In this document: in pieces, positions 18,811 to 30,400 of the stretch
How the letters are laid out: each line of letters opens with the position of its first letter
Numbering within the stretch: position 1 is the first letter of the stretch
Assembly: GCF_002864685.1 (NCBI RefSeq)
Contig: NZ_NMQZ01000003.1
Span: 62,001-126,000, forward strand
Direction of reading: 5' to 3'
DNA: 64,000 nt
DNA from: Alloalcanivorax mobilis
GTDB lineage: Bacteria; Pseudomonadota; Gammaproteobacteria; Pseudomonadales; Alcanivoracaceae
Notes under the pieces: generated by a model
What the model was told of the DNA's origin: nothing
Database searches by the model: none
What the model saw: only the letters and a program-made list of their open reading frames with translations
Position numbers and translations under genes: made by a program

Positions 18811-21800
18811 GTTACCGGCCCTTGCGCCTCGGACGGCGCCGCGTCCCGCCGCGCAGCGCGTTGGGCAAGGCGGTCAAAGAACAGGTAGACCACCGGCGTG
18901 GTGAACAGGGTCAGCACCTGGCTGACCAGCAGCCCGCCCACCATCACCAGACCCAGGGGCTGGCGCAACTCGGCCCCGGAGCCGCCGGCCAGCATCAACG
19001 GCACGGCGCCGAACAACGCCGCCAGGGTGGTCATCAGAATCGGACGGAAGCGCAATATGGCGGCGCGGTGGATCGCCTCGCGGGGCGCCATGCCCAGCGA
19101 GCGCTGGGCGTCCAGGGCGAAGTCCACCATCATGATGCCGTTCTTTTTCACCAGGCCGATCAGCAGCACCACGCCGACCACCGCGATCAAATCCAGTGGC
19201 CGGCCGGTGATCAGCAGCGCCAGCAGCGCCCCCACCGTGGCCGAGGGCAAGGTGGAGAGAATCGTGATCGGGTGGATGGTGCTCTCGTAAAGCACGCCGA
19301 GCACGATGTACATCACCAGCACCGCCGCCAGAATCAGCCATAAGCTGTTGGACAACGATGCCCGGAACGCCTCGGCGGCGCCCTGGAAACGGCTCTCCAC
19401 CTCCGGCGGCAGACCGATCTCGTTCTGCACTGTCTCGATCGCTTGCACCGCCTGCCCCAGGGATACGTCCGGCGCCAGATTGAACGACACGGTGGCGGAG
19501 GGGAATTGGCCCTGATGGTTGATTTGCAACGCCGCGCTGCGCTGGGTGACCCGCGCCAGCACCGACAGCGGCACCGGCTCGCCATCGGCGGTGGACACAT
19601 AGGTGCTCTGCAACGCCTGCAAACCGCTGGCGTACTTCGGGTCCACTTCGAGAATCACCCGGTACTGATTGGACTGAGTAAACAAGGTCGCGATCTGTCG
19701 CTGTCCAAATGCGTTCTGCAGCGCGCCGGCGATGTCCGCCACGGTAATGCCCAGCCGCGCGGCGATGTCCCGATCGATATCAATGTAGGCCTGCAACCCC
19801 TCGCTCTGCAGGTCCGAGGCGACGTCCGCCAGCTCCGGCTGCTTGCTCAATTCACGGATCAGCAGCGGCACCCACTCGGCCAACGTAGCGCTGTCCGGCG
19901 TGGTCAGAGAGAACTGATATTGGGTGCGGCTGACCCGATCCTCGATGCTCAGTTCCTGAACCGGCTGGAACCAGGCTTTAATGCCGTCGACCTTCTCCGC
20001 TCTCTCGGCAAGGCGGTCGATGACGTCCTGGGCGGAGTCGTCCCGGTCGGCGTGGGCGGGCAGGTTGATCAGCATGCGGCCGCTGTTGAGCGTGGTGTTG
20101 GTTTCGTCCACGCCGATAAACGACGACAGGCTCTCCACCCCCGGGTCGTCCAGCAGCGCCGCCGCCAGCGCCTGCTGACGCTCGGTCATGGCGGCGAACG
20201 AAATGCTCTGCGGCGCCTCGGTGACCACCTGGATCACGCCACTGTCCTGCACCGGGAAAAAGTCTTTTTTCACCGCCAGATACAACACCGCGGTGAGCGC
20301 GATGGTGCCGAGCATCACCATCAGCGCCGCGGTCTGGCGTGCCAGCACCCAGTCCAGGCCCCGCCCATAGCGCTCGATAATCCGATTCATCAGGCCCGGG
20401 CTCTGGTCGTCGTGCGTGAGCGGTTGGCGCAGCATGCGCGCGCTCATCATCGGCGTCAGCGTCAACGAGACCAGCAGCGACAGACCAATCGCCACCGCCA
20501 GAGTCACGGCGAATTCATGGAACAGGCGCCCCACCACATCGCCCATGAACAACAGCGGAATCAACACGGCGATCAACGACACCGTCAGCGAGATCAGGGT
20601 AAAGCCGATTTCCCGGGCGCCCTTGAGCGCGGCATCCAGCGGTGAGGCGCCCTGCTCCCGGTGGCGGGCGATGTTTTCCAGCATCACGATGGCGTCGTCG
20701 ACCACGAAGCCGGTGGCAATGGTCAGCGCCATCAGACTCAGGTTATTGATCGAAAAACCGGCCACGTACATAAACGCAAAGGTGCCCACCAGCGACAGCG
20801 GCACCGCCACGCTGGGAATGATGGTGGCCGGCACGCTGCGCAGAAACACGAAGGTCACCAGCACCACCAGGATAATCGCGAACACCAGTTCTTTCTGGGT
20901 GTCGCGCACCGAGGAACGGATGCTGTGGGTGCGGTCGGTGAGCACCGCCACGTCCACCGCCGCCGGCAAGGTGCTGGTCAGTTGCGGCAGCAAGGCACTG
21001 ACCCGGTCGGCGACCTCGATCACATTGGCGCCGGGCTGGCGCTGCACGTTCAGCAATACCGCTGGCTCCCGGTTGGCCCAGGCGGCCAGAAAGCGGTTCT
21101 CGGCGCCATCGACGATCACCGCCACGTCGCCCAGGCGCAGGGGCACGCCGTCACGCCAGGCGACAATCAGGTCCCGGTAATCCTGCACCGAACGAATCTG
21201 GTCGTTGGCCTCCAACATGGTGCTGCGAAACGGGCCGTCGAAGCTGCCCTTGGGTTGATTGGTATTGGTGGCGGCAATCGCGGTGCGCACTTCCTCCAGG
21301 CTGACGCCGTAGGCGGCCAGTGCCATCGGGTTAGTCTGCACACGCAGAGCCGGGCGCTGGCCGCCGGCCAGGGTCACCAGGCCGACACCGGAAAGCTGCG
21401 CCAGTTTTTGCGCGATGCGGGTGTCCACCAGATCGTGCACTTCCGGCAACGGCAGGGTGTCCGAGGTGATCGCCAGAGTCAGAATCGGCGCGTCCGCCGG
21501 GTTTACCTTGCGGTAAATCGGCGGCGTCGGCAGGTCCGCGGGCAACAGGCTGTCGGCGGTGTTCATCGCCGCCTGCACTTCCTGCTCGGCGACCCCCATC
21601 TCCATTTCCAGATCGAATTGCAGGGTAATGATCGAGGCCCCGCCGGAACTGGTCGAGGACATTTGCTTGAGGCCGGGAATCTGCCCGAGCTGGCGCTCAA
21701 GCGGCGCGGTAATGGTGCGCGCGGTGACCTCGGGCCCGGCGCCGGGCTGAAAGGTGAACACCTGAATGATCGGGTAATCCACCTGCGGCAACGCCGCCAC

Positions 21801-21902
21801 CGGCAGCATCCGCCAGGCCAGCAGGCCGGCCAGCAACAACGCCACCATCAGCAGCGATGTGGCCACCGGCCGCAGGATAAAAGGCCGGGAAATGCCGCTC
21901 AC
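18807..21902 (-). CDS. muxB: RND efflux permease, MuxB/MdtB type
   Basis: A 1031-residue HAE1-family permease, the first of the pair. The start [20 protein letters not shown], the TM4 motif [17 protein letters not shown] and the conserved second-half block [18 protein letters not shown] are intact. In MdtBC-type pumps the B subunit forms most of the trimer and carries out proton transport while C binds drug (known from E. coli). It starts 28 bases after the adaptor gene. The ATG at 21902 has TCAT context without a strong ribosome-binding site, suggesting coupling. Confidence 0.93.
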   Translation of the reverse strand: MSGISRPFILRPVATSLLMVALLLAGLLAWRMLPVAALPQVDYPIIQVFTFQPGAGPEVTARTITAPLERQLGQIPGLKQMSSTSSGGASIITLQFDLEMEMGVAEQEVQAAMNTADSLLPADLPTPPIYRKVNPADAPILTLAITSDTLPLPEVHDLVDTRIAQKLAQLSGVGLVTLAGGQRPALRVQTNPMALAAYGVSLEEVRTAIAATNTNQPKGSFDGPFRSTMLEANDQIRSVQDYRDLIVAWRDGVPLRLGDVAVIVDGAENRFLAAWANREPAVLLNVQRQPGANVIEVADRVSALLPQLTSTLPAAVDVAVLTDRTHSIRSSVRDTQKELVFAIILVVLVTFVFLRSVPATIIPSVAVPLSLVGTFAFMYVAGFSINNLSLMALTIATGFVVDDAIVMLENIARHREQGASPLDAALKGAREIGFTLISLTVSLIAVLIPLLFMGDVVGRLFHEFAVTLAVAIGLSLLVSLTLTPMMSARMLRQPLTHDDQSPGLMNRIIERYGRGLDWVLARQTAALMVMLGTIALTAVLYLAVKKDFFPVQDSGVIQVVTEAPQSISFAAMTERQQALAAALLDDPGVESLSSFIGVDETNTTLNSGRMLINLPAHADRDDSAQDVIDRLAERAEKVDGIKAWFQPVQELSIEDRVSRTQYQFSLTTPDSATLAEWVPLLIRELSKQPELADVASDLQSEGLQAYIDIDRDIAARLGITVADIAGALQNAFGQRQIATLFTQSNQYRVILEVDPKYASGLQALQSTYVSTADGEPVPLSVLARVTQRSAALQINHQGQFPSATVSFNLAPDVSLGQAVQAIETVQNEIGLPPEVESRFQGAAEAFRASLSNSLWLILAAVLVMYIVLGVLYESTIHPITILSTLPSATVGALLALLITGRPLDLIAVVGVVLLIGLVKKNGIMMVDFALDAQRSLGMAPREAIHRAAILRFRPILMTTLAALFGAVPLMLAGGSGAELRQPLGLVMVGGLLVSQVLTLFTTPVVYLFFDRLAQRAARRDAAPSEAQGPVT

Positions 21903-21930
21903 CCGGTACGCTCCATGACGCGGTCAGTGC

Positions 21931-23100
21931 TCATTCGCCCGCCCCTTCGGCGGGCACCACTTCGCGGCCTTCGCGCAGCCGGTCCAGGCCTTCCATGACC
22001 ACCTGCTCACCGCCTTCCAGACCCTCTTCCACCGCCACCCGGTCGCCTTCCACCGGGCCCAGGGTAATCTTGCGCAGGGTCGCTTTGCCGTCTTGGACCA
22101 GGTACACATAGGTGCCCTGGGAGCCGTACTGCACCGCGTCCGAAGGAATCACCACGACGTCGTCCAGGGTTTTCAAACGCAGGCGCACATTGACGAACTG
22201 GTTGGGAAACAGCACCGACGCCTCGTTATCGAACCGCGCTTTAAGACGCAAGGTACCGGTGGCGGTGTCGATCTGGTTGTCCAGGGTGGTCAATACGCCG
22301 GTGGCCAGCACCCGGCTCTCGTCACGGTCCAGCGCTTCCACGCGCAGCGGCTGATCGCCGTCGCGCACTGCCAACAGCTCCGGCAAACGCCCTTCGGGGA
22401 TGGTGAATTCCACAGCGATCGGTCGCATCTGGGTAATGCTCACCAGGCCGTCGGTGTCGGCGCTGGTCACCAGGTTGCCGGCGTCCACTTTGCGCAACCC
22501 CAGCCGGCCCGAGATCGGCGCTTCGATGCGGGTCCAGGAGAGTTGCAAGCGGGCGTCCGCCACCGACGCCTTGTCGGTTTGCACCGTGCCTTTAAGCTGA
22601 TTGACCAGGGCCACCTGCTGATTGAGCTGCTGGCCGGCGATGGAGTCTTGCTCATCCAGCAATCGATAGAGCTTGAGATCCTCCTGGGCGCCGTTCAATT
22701 CGGCCAGGTCACGCTGGTATTGGCCCTGGGCCTGATCCAACGCCACCTGATAAGGACGGGGATCGATCTCGGCGAGCAGATCGCCCTTTTCCACTTCCGC
22801 GCCTTCTTCGAAATGCACCTTGGTGAGCTGGCCGTCCACGCGGCTGCGTACCGTCACCGTGTTCAACGACAGCACCGTGCCGATCGATTTGACCTGCACC
22901 GCCAACTGGCCCTGCTCGGCGGCGACGGTGCTGACCGCCACCGGGCCATCCCAAGCGGCGCGCCGCCCGGCCGGCGCCGAAGCAGTGGGCGAGCGCCACA
23001 GCAGAAACCACAAAGCCACCAGCACCAGAACCAGCACCACGGCCAGCAGCCAGCGACGCCGGGCCGGGCCGGACAACGAGAAGCGAGAAGAATCGGTCAT
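21931..23100 (-). CDS. muxA: RND efflux periplasmic adaptor, MuxA/MdtA type
   Basis: A 389-residue membrane-fusion protein. One N-terminal membrane anchor (about 15-35) is followed by the lipoyl domain (VRSRVDGQLTKVHFEEG), an alpha-hairpin (about 115-185), the barrel domain (TRIEAPISGRLGLRKVD) and the MP domain. It links the two permeases to the outer-membrane factor. The ATG at 23100 was chosen because residues upstream in the longer frame are not conserved in character; the Shine-Dalgarno is poor. It is the first gene of the four-gene efflux operon. Confidence 0.92.
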   Translation of the reverse strand: MTDSSRFSLSGPARRRWLLAVVLVLVLVALWFLLWRSPTASAPAGRRAAWDGPVAVSTVAAEQGQLAVQVKSIGTVLSLNTVTVRSRVDGQLTKVHFEEGAEVEKGDLLAEIDPRPYQVALDQAQGQYQRDLAELNGAQEDLKLYRLLDEQDSIAGQQLNQQVALVNQLKGTVQTDKASVADARLQLSWTRIEAPISGRLGLRKVDAGNLVTSADTDGLVSITQMRPIAVEFTIPEGRLPELLAVRDGDQPLRVEALDRDESRVLATGVLTTLDNQIDTATGTLRLKARFDNEASVLFPNQFVNVRLRLKTLDDVVVIPSDAVQYGSQGTYVYLVQDGKATLRKITLGPVEGDRVAVEEGLEGGEQVVMEGLDRLREGREVVPAEGAGE

Positions 23101-23212
23101 TGGATCAACCAGCAAGGGGGGCGAAACCGGCGCGCCGGTCCGACCGTCACAACGACCCGCTGGCGTGTCCCTTTGCAAGTGTTTTGCAAGTGCCGCGCCG
23201 GGCGGGATAGAT

Positions 23213-23230
23213 GATAATGAATCGCATTTT
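23213..23230. promoter_or_regulatory. Fur-box-like sequence upstream of the efflux operon
   Basis: GATAATGAATCGCATTTT matches one Fur hexamer repeat well (GATAAT, AATCGCATT) and agrees with about 13 of 19 positions of the classical consensus. It sits 113 bases upstream of the muxA start and downstream of the MFS gene. A direct repeat of TTTGCAAGTG (23172-23192) lies between it and muxA. It may be an iron-responsive operator, but the match is partial. Confidence 0.3.
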
Positions 23231-23325
23231 ATGAGTGCCGGTCGCGCCCGGGCAACCGCGCACCAGCAAGGTTCACAATTGTTCCACAGTTTCACGGCGC
23301 GACGCACTCACCAGCGCCTCGCGGG

Positions 23326-24522
23326 TCAAGCGCGAATCGGCTCGCCGTCGGCGGAATACAACGCGGCGGCGAACTGCACCACCAGCAACCCCACCAGCAC
23401 CGTCATGGGCCAGCGCCATTGGCCCAGCGCATCGTGCAGCGCACCGATCAGCACCGGGCCGCAGGCGGCAAGCAGGTAACCGAGCGACTGGCACAAACCG
23501 GACAGCCCGGCGGACACCCGGGCGTCGGCGCCGCGCACGCCAATCAGGGTGAGCCCGACACTGATCATAAAGCCCTGCCCGATGCCCACCAGCACCACCC
23601 ACAGCATGGGCGCCTGGAGCGTGGCGAAGGCCAGCCCCGGCACACCGATCAGCAGCGGCAAATGCACCAGGGTCATGGCCAGGCGTTTGTTGCCCATGCG
23701 CGCGTACAGAATCGGCCCGAGAAAGGTGGCCGGCACGCCGCACAGATTAAACACGGTGAGCAGTTCACCGGCGCGGGCATCGCTGGCACCGGCGTCGATG
23801 AAGACTTTCGCCAGCCAGGCGGTAAAGGTGTAGAACAACAAACTCTGGGTGCCAAAAAACAACCCCAGCATCCACGCCTGGGGGCGCCGCCACAACGACA
23901 GTTTCGGGCCAGCCAGCGCCTGCCCGCGATCCCGGTAGCGCAGCAGCGGCAGCCAGATCAGCGCCGCCACCAGGGCCAACACCGCGCACGCCGCCAGCGG
24001 GTAGCGCCAGTCGCCATCGAAATGGCCGCGCAGGGGCACCGCCAGCCCCGCCGCCATGGCGGCACCGCCGGCCATGGTCACCGAATAGAGCGCGGTGACC
24101 GCCGCCACCCGTTCGGGGAAACGACGTCGCACCAGCCCCGGGGTCAGCACATTCATCACCGCGATGGCGCAACCAAGAATAGCGGTGCCCAGCACCATCA
24201 GCGGATAGCTGCCCAGCGAGCGCAATAACAGGCCGGCGAACAACACCCATAACGCACAGGTCAGCGCGCTCTCCAGACCGAAGCGCTCGCCCAGGCGCGG
24301 CGCGAACACCGACAACACGCCAAAGCAGAACACCGGCAGCGCGGTCAGCACGCCGAGAGCGGCGCCACTGAGACGCAGTTGCTCACCGATGCCATCGGCC
24401 AGCGGCCCGATCACCACGATGCCGGTGCGCATGTTGGCCGCCAGCAGCAAGATGCCGATCAGCAGCCCCACAGGCAACGCCGCGCGCCGCATGCCAGCGG
24501 GCGGGGGAACAGCATTACTCAT
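23326..24522 (-). CDS. MFS transporter of the CynX/NimT family
   Basis: A 398-residue, 12-helix major facilitator protein. The segments AANMRTGIVVIGPLADGI, PRLGERFGLE and TPGLVRRRFPERVAAVTALYS place it with cyanate/2-nitroimidazole-type transporters. The substrate is unknown. The start at 24522 (MSNAVPP) is preceded by GGGAAAG. It is on the same strand and 226 bases upstream of the muxABC operon, and the TGA lies just before the possible Fur-like site, so read-through into muxA is possible. Confidence 0.87.
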   Translation of the reverse strand: MSNAVPPPAGMRRAALPVGLLIGILLLAANMRTGIVVIGPLADGIGEQLRLSGAALGVLTALPVFCFGVLSVFAPRLGERFGLESALTCALWVLFAGLLLRSLGSYPLMVLGTAILGCAIAVMNVLTPGLVRRRFPERVAAVTALYSVTMAGGAAMAAGLAVPLRGHFDGDWRYPLAACAVLALVAALIWLPLLRYRDRGQALAGPKLSLWRRPQAWMLGLFFGTQSLLFYTFTAWLAKVFIDAGASDARAGELLTVFNLCGVPATFLGPILYARMGNKRLAMTLVHLPLLIGVPGLAFATLQAPMLWVVLVGIGQGFMISVGLTLIGVRGADARVSAGLSGLCQSLGYLLAACGPVLIGALHDALGQWRWPMTVLVGLLVVQFAAALYSADGEPIRA

Positions 24523-24596
24523 CGACTTTCCCAACAAAAATTCCCAACGAGGAGGAACGCCTCTCAGGTTCACATCTGGCAAACAACCAAGCCACC

Positions 24597-24681
24597 GTGG
24601 GAGCGGCTCTCAAGCTTGGCTGGGCTCTTGATGGTCAAGCCTCGCCTTTCAGGCTCGGTTCGCGGTCAAAGACCCGCTCCC
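24597..24681. repeat. REP-type inverted repeat, second copy
   Basis: It begins GTGGGAGCGG and ends CCGCTCCCA, and contains the linker GCCTCGCCTTTCAGGCTCGG shared with the 14015-14098 element. Arms are less perfect than in the first copy. A run of eight A follows (24682-24689), which on the minus strand gives a T-run after a GC-rich arm. Confidence 0.7.
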
Positions 24682-24688
24682 AAAAAAA

Positions 24689-25004
24689 ATCAAAGGACGT
24701 CGCTGGCAGGGCCTGCTCCTACGCGGCGCTGTAGCAGGGCTGTCGGCGTTACGATGCGCCGGTACCGATCTGGAGGGCCCTCCCCTTGTTGTGTCGCCGA
24801 GGCGCGGGACATTGATAGGGTCAGTTGGCCAGGGACGGCCAACTGAGGCGGCGAACAACAGGATGCCGTCTCGTCGCCGACCCGGCCATCAATTTCCCGC
24901 GACTCGGGTACCCGAAGGGCGACACAACGGGGTGTCCTTCTTTGTCTACTTTCTTGGACAAGCAAGAAAGTAGAACGCCCAACAGGGCGTCAGCGGCGAT
25001 GGGA
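24689..25004. repeat. Modular intergenic repeat, copy 1
   Basis: About 316 bp of non-coding DNA that reappears as a reverse complement at 45447-45900. Nested palindromes include GTTGGCC-AGGGAC-GGCCAAC (24822-24845), GAGGGCCCTC, CGGGTACCCG and the CTACTTTCTT/AAGAAAGTAG hairpin (about 24946-24974). No frame in it looks like a protein. Together with the REP at 24597 and a partial repeat at 25060 it fills the 24523-25141 gap between the MFS gene and tldD, which otherwise holds nothing. Confidence 0.85.
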
Positions 25005-25059
25005 GACACCTCATCACACCCGTTACGCTTGCGGACACCATAGAATCTCCCACAAAAAA

Positions 25060-25112
25060 ATCAAAGGATGTCGCTGGCACGGCCTGCTCCTACAGCGGCT
25101 GCGTAGCAGGCC
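25060..25112. repeat. Partial repeat of the left end of the modular element, with hairpin downstream of tldD
   Basis: The stretch ATCAAAGGATGTCGCTGGCA and the following GGCCTGCTCCTAC repeat the sequence at 24689-24722 directly. The GGCCTGCTCC/GTAGCAGGCC arms form a GC-rich hairpin. In the direction of tldD (minus) it is followed by an eight-base T-rich run near 25053-25061, so it could act as the tldD terminator. Confidence 0.55.
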
Positions 25113-25141
25113 GAGGGGCAGACAGAGGAACAGGGAACAGG

Positions 25142-26611
25142 TCATGCCGTGCCGCCCACGGTCAGCGCGTCCACGCGCAGGGTCGGCTGGCCGACGCCCA
25201 CCGGCACCGACTGGCCGTCCTTGCCGCACACGCCGATGCCGGAATCCAGGGCCAGGTCGTTGCCGACCATGGAGATGTTGTTCATTACTTCGGCGCCGCT
25301 GCCGATCAGCGTGGCGCCCTTCACCGGGCACACGATTTTGCCTTTCTCCACCAGATACGCCTCGCTGGTGGAGAACACGAAGCGCCCGGAGGTGATGTCC
25401 ACCTGGCCGCCGCCGAAGTTCACCGCGTAGATGCCACGGTCCAGGCTGGCGAGAATTTCCTCCGGTTCGGATTCGCCGGGCAGCATGTAGGTGTTGGTCA
25501 TGCGCGGCATCGGCAGGTGCGCGTAGGATTCGCGCCGGCCGTTGCCGGTGGGCGCCACGCCCATCAGGCGGGCGTTGGTTTTGTCTTGCATGTGGCCAAC
25601 CAGCTTGCCCTTTTCGATCAGCACGTTATAGCCACTGGGGGTGCCCTCGTCGTCGACGGTGAGCGAGCCGCGGCGGTCCGGCAGGGTGCCATCGTCGACC
25701 ACGGTGCACAGACTGGAGGCCACCGGTAAGCCCATGCGCTTGGCGAACATGGACGTGCCCTTACGATTGAAATCCCCTTCCAAGCCGTGGCCCACCGCTT
25801 CGTGCAGCAGCACGCCCGGCCAGCCCGGCCCGAGCACCACCGGCATGGTGCCGGCGGGCGCGTCCTGTGCCTCCAGATTCAGCAACGCCTGGCGCACCGC
25901 GTCGCGGGTCCAGGTTTCCAGGCGGCCGTCCTGGCGCAGCCAGTCGTAGGCGACGCGGCCACCGCCCCCAGCGCTGCCGCGCTCGCGGCGGCCGTCGCGT
26001 TCGGCGATCACGGAAATACTGAAGCGCACCAGCGGCCGCACATCGGCGGCCAGGGTGCCGTCGGTGGCGGCCACCAGGATCACGTCCTGCTCGCCGCTCA
26101 GGCTCACGGTGACCTCTTTGACCGCCGGGTCCAGGGAACGGGCCAGGCGGTCCATTTCCTGCAACAGCGCCACCTTGATCTCACTGCTCCAGCCGGGCAG
26201 CGGGTCGAGCGCCGCGTAGCGCGCCGGTATCGCCCGGGCCGCCTCGATTCGCACCGGTTTGTCGCCGCCCTGGCGGCTGATCGCCGCCGCCGCGCCGCCG
26301 GCCTGGCGCAGGGTATCCAGGGAAATATCATCGCTGTAGGCGAAACCGGTTTTGTCGCCACTGACAATGCGCACGCCGGCGCCGCGCTCGAGATTGAAGC
26401 TGGCGTCACGCACCAGGCCGTCTTCCAGCACCCAGGCTTCGTGACGGCTGTGCTGAAAATAGATGTCCGCGTAATCGGCGCTGCCGGCCAGCTTGCCGCC
26501 CAGCAGGCTTTGCAAGTGGTCGGTGCCCAGTTGCGCCGGGCCCAGAAGGATGTCGGAGGCCAGCGCGAGATGGTCGTCGCTGGACAATCGCTGTTCGCTC
26601 TCAGAGATCAT
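25142..26611 (-). CDS. tldD: TldD zinc metalloprotease subunit
   Basis: A 489-residue TldD, the catalytic partner of PmbA. The zinc motif [11 protein letters not shown] is intact (near residue 267), and [20 protein letters not shown] and [13 protein letters not shown] are further family blocks. The ATG at 26611 lies inside the nitrilase 3' end (11-base overlap), with a weak GTGAG upstream; a GTG three codons earlier is possible. It is downstream of yhdP and nit, as in Pseudomonas. The stop is followed by a tandem GGAACAG heptamer (25127-25141). Confidence 0.96.
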   Translation of the reverse strand: MISESEQRLSSDDHLALASDILLGPAQLGTDHLQSLLGGKLAGSADYADIYFQHSRHEAWVLEDGLVRDASFNLERGAGVRIVSGDKTGFAYSDDISLDTLRQAGGAAAAISRQGGDKPVRIEAARAIPARYAALDPLPGWSSEIKVALLQEMDRLARSLDPAVKEVTVSLSGEQDVILVAATDGTLAADVRPLVRFSISVIAERDGRRERGSAGGGGRVAYDWLRQDGRLETWTRDAVRQALLNLEAQDAPAGTMPVVLGPGWPGVLLHEAVGHGLEGDFNRKGTSMFAKRMGLPVASSLCTVVDDGTLPDRRGSLTVDDEGTPSGYNVLIEKGKLVGHMQDKTNARLMGVAPTGNGRRESYAHLPMPRMTNTYMLPGESEPEEILASLDRGIYAVNFGGGQVDITSGRFVFSTSEAYLVEKGKIVCPVKGATLIGSGAEVMNNISMVGNDLALDSGIGVCGKDGQSVPVGVGQPTLRVDALTVGGTA

Positions 26612-27446
26612 GGGGGCCACTCACTGTGAATCGTTGATGGGTATGCACCGGCAAGCCGGCGCGCACGTCTTCGAGCACTTTCGGGTCCACCGGCCCCAGC
26701 ACCACGCCGGGCTGATCGCCGGTTTCCGCCACCACCCGTCCCCACGGATCGACCAGCATCGAATGGCCAAAACTCTCGCGGGTGTCGCTGTGCCGGCCGC
26801 ATTGGTTGGCGCCCAGCACATAACAGCCGTTTTGCACCGCGCTCGCGCGCAATAACAACCGCCAATGGGCGGCGCCGGTGGTGGCGGTAAAAGCACTCGG
26901 ATAAACAATCAGACCGGCGCCGCGCTCCGCCAGTGCCCGCGCGTGCAACGGGAAACGCAGGTCATAGCAGATCGCCAGGCCCAGCCGCAAACCGGCGGCG
27001 TCCGCCAGCACCACCTGATCACCGGGCTCGAACACGTCGGATTCCCGATAGCGGCCCTGGCTGTCTTTCACGTCGGCGTCGAACAAATGCAGTTTGTCGT
27101 AGCCGGCACGGACCTCGCCGTCCGGGTCCACCAGCACGCTGCGGGTGCGCACCCGTGGCGCCGGTACCGGGCTGCCGTCGCCACGGCGCAGCGCCGGCAC
27201 GCTGCCGCCGACGATCCAGAGATGGTGACGGCGGGCCTGTTCCGCAAGCCAGCCGAGCAGTTCGTCGTAACGCGCGCCGAGTACCCGATAATCGACGCCG
27301 TAACCGGCGAAATTTTCCGGCAGCACCGCCAGAGCCGCGCCGCCATCGGCGGCGCGCGCCAGGGCATCGGCGGCCAGGCGCAGATTGGCATCGGTGTCGG
27401 TGCCGCTGGTTATCTGTACGGCGGCGACGGTAACCGGGGAAGGCAT
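26601..27446 (-). CDS. Nitrilase-superfamily amidohydrolase (Nit1/deaminated glutathione amidase type)
   Basis: A 281-residue carbon-nitrogen hydrolase. The Glu-Lys-Cys triad is visible in [20 protein letters not shown] and [11 protein letters not shown]. The last motif and SARRHH-like context resemble NIT1-type enzymes that hydrolyse deaminated glutathione as metabolite repair (family inference). An AGGAGT site precedes the ATG. It lies between yhdP and tldD, the conserved position of this gene in Pseudomonas. Confidence 0.9.
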   Translation of the reverse strand: MPSPVTVAAVQITSGTDTDANLRLAADALARAADGGAALAVLPENFAGYGVDYRVLGARYDELLGWLAEQARRHHLWIVGGSVPALRRGDGSPVPAPRVRTRSVLVDPDGEVRAGYDKLHLFDADVKDSQGRYRESDVFEPGDQVVLADAAGLRLGLAICYDLRFPLHARALAERGAGLIVYPSAFTATTGAAHWRLLLRASAVQNGCYVLGANQCGRHSDTRESFGHSMLVDPWGRVVAETGDQPGVVLGPVDPKVLEDVRAGLPVHTHQRFTVSGPHDL

Positions 27447-27475
27447 GATGGAACTCCTGACGGCATGACGAGCGG

Positions 27476-30400
27476 CTATTGCGCCGGGGGGCTGGCTTCT
27501 TTCACCTGCGGGTCTTTCCAGGGGCCGGAAACCCGATATTCCACGCTGGTGGTCTTGTCCAGCTTATCACCCCACAGGCGCTCCACCACAAAGATTCCCG
27601 CGCACACCGCCGGCCCGGCCAGGCAGCCGGCGTACAGATTACTGGAAATCGGCAGCGTCATTTTGACCCGCTGATCCAGGCTCTGGCGGGCCAGATTCAT
27701 CTGCCCGTTGACCTCGAACTCAGCGGACGGTGAATCGATCTTCAGTTCGGAAACCTGCAGCGCCGGCCCATTGAACGCGAACCGGCCGGTGATCGAATCG
27801 CAACTCAGGCCTTTCTTGTACAGGTCGGAAAAGTCCAGCCGCAGCCGACGTTGCAGGGTGCCAATATTGAGCACCCCCAAGACGCGCAGAAACGAGGTGC
27901 GGCGGTCCATCTCCGGAATCCGGCATTCGCCGATTTTCAGGCCGGCGTCGCCATTCAGGGCCAGATAATCCGGCTTCAATGGCCAGTTGTCCCAGGCCAG
28001 ATCCACCTTCGCGTTGGCGTCATTGGTCTCCAGCAGCTCCGGCAATTGAAACGCCTTGAACGCCGCCGCCAGATCGTTGCTGCTGACGTTGCCCTGAAAC
28101 CGGCTGCGTTGCGCGCCCTGTTCCTGACCGGTCCAGGTGAGCTCGCCGTTAACCGCAACGTGGCGCCATTGGCCGCGCAGATTATGCACCACCACGCCCT
28201 CGGCCGTGGGCCGGACTTGGCCGGCCCAGTTGCCATAATCGACGCCGCCAATGTTCAGGTTGCGCAGATCCGCATCAAGAATCGGCACCTTCACCGGGGC
28301 GATCGGCGGCCCGGCCTTGCCCGCCTGTTCCGGTTTCTTGCCGGTCGCCGCTTGCACCAGTTCATCGCTGGCGCGCAGCCGGTCCACACGGATGGTCAGC
28401 GGTTTGTCGCCGCGCGCCTGATAGCCGTCCGGCAGAGTCAGGGTGCCGGCCACCAACGGGCTGGCCAGCCCCAGCTCCCAGCCGGCGCCGGCCGGCGCCG
28501 CCGAGAAGCGGACGTCGTCCAAGGGCACGCCGAACAGATCCAACCGGCCCACCGTGAGCGCCACCCGGTTAATCAGATCGCGGCCACCACTGCCTTGCTG
28601 TGCGCCGCCACCGGGCGCGCCGGTGCCCGTGGCGGGCATCAGACCGGTGACGAATTCAATCCAGTCGGCGGCGCTGGCGGTGTTCGCGCGGCCCTCTATG
28701 GCCAGCCCCCGCGCCGGCATGCCGGGCAACGCGCCATCGCCGAAGCGGATCGCGCCGGCCAGCGGTTGACCCAAGCGCACCCGCCCCTGCCCCAGGTCAC
28801 CATAGGAGAAACGAACTTCCCCACCGCCACCACGGGTCGAAAGCGACAGTTGCGAACCACGCACCTGGGATGCGCTCTTGCCCAGCGGCGCCGGCGCTTT
28901 CACCGCCACGCCCTTAAGCGTGGAGCGCGCCTCCAGACGGAACGGGCTGCCCTGCCAGGGCATCCCCAGGTCCAGCTCCAACGGCAGGGTGCCCGACACC
29001 GGGCTCAGCCAGTCAAAGCCCAGCCATTCGCGCAGCCGCTGCGCCGGCACGCTGCCGGTCAATTGCATCTGGCTGTCCGGGCCCCGGGTCAGCCAGGAGC
29101 CCTCGAAATGCCCGCCCAACGCATCGCCCTTGACGCTGCGCAGGGTGATACCTTTTTTCAGGTGAAAATAAACCGGCGCGCTGACGTGGCTGATCAGCAA
29201 TTTGCGCTTGGCGTTATTGAGCGTGACATCGCTGGCCTGGCCATCGACGATCACCATCGGCGCCACGCTGCCCTCTTTAGCGAGGGGCATGTCCAGCAGT
29301 AAATGACCGTTCATGCGGCCTTTCTGGAAAGCCCAATCAAGCAGTTCGTCTGGCAGCTTCTGCTTCAGCGGCGTGTCTTGGAACAATTGATTCAGATCAC
29401 TGGCCGGGCCCTCGACCTGCCCCTGGATCACGATGTGCCGGGCGTTTTTATCGTCCACGTCCGGCACGTCCACGCTGACCGCGCTGACCCGGCTATTGAG
29501 CAGCTGGCCCTGGCTGGCGCTGGCGCTCACCTGGCGACCGTCGATCAGAACATCGGCGTTGACGCCGCCGGCCAGCGGCCAGCCAGGCAAAAACGACAAA
29601 GCGATGTCGCTGCCCTGAAAGCGCATCTGAAAAGTGCGCTCTTGCTGTTGGTCGGGATCGATCTTGACCGGACCCCGGTAGAGAAAGCGACCATGCTGCA
29701 AATGACCGTCGCGCACCGCCTGGCCCAGCCAGTCGCTGAGCCCGTCGGGCAGTTTTTTCAGGGGAATGTATTGGCGGGCGCGGGCGCCATCGCCGTCGAG
29801 CACGTCCGCCATCAGGCGCAGTTCCGGCACCGACTCACCGCCGCCGCGCAGACTCAACATGGCCACGCCGCGGGCATCGCTGTTCTGCGCCATCAGCGTG
29901 CCGCTGTCCACACGCCAACCGTCGTCTTTCATCCGCCAGCGCATCGGGCCATTAAAGGTGGCACTGAGCGGATGGTCATAGAACCGGGTGAGGGTCAGCT
30001 GCAACGGCTCGCCTTGCAGCCGAGCGACCCCCTCGGCGGGGGTGCCGGCGATCCAGCCGGTAACGCCAGAAACGCCGGGAATCTTGCCCTTGGCGTCCAT
30101 CGACAAGCCGGCGAAACGCGCCTGCAAAGTGCGCAGGGTGCCGTCCACCCCACTCAGATAAACACTTTGCAAAAGACCCCGCGGGTCCTGGGCACGAAGC
30201 TGCTCGCGGGCGGCGCGCAACCCCGCCGGCAAGGGGAACGGCCACTGCGCCAGTTGCTGGGTGAGTGCGTGCACCGCCAGATCCTCACCGTGGGCCCGCC
30301 AATGACGCTGCTCGCCCTCGGCGCGCCAGCGCAGCGCCACCGGCCCGGGCGCCACCGCGCCGGCGGGCGTGGTGCCGGTCAGGGTGGTCAGCGACAACTG

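Noticed and set aside
23101-23307. N-terminal extension of the efflux adaptor upstream of 23100
   Set aside because: The extra 69 residues are Cys/Arg/Pro-rich, unlike adaptor N-termini, and would displace the membrane anchor from the start of the protein.
24379-24846. Open frames inside the modular repeat (also 45407-45892)
   Set aside because: The frames are broken differently in the two repeat copies, and the sequence is dominated by palindromes, so conservation is at the DNA or RNA level, not protein.
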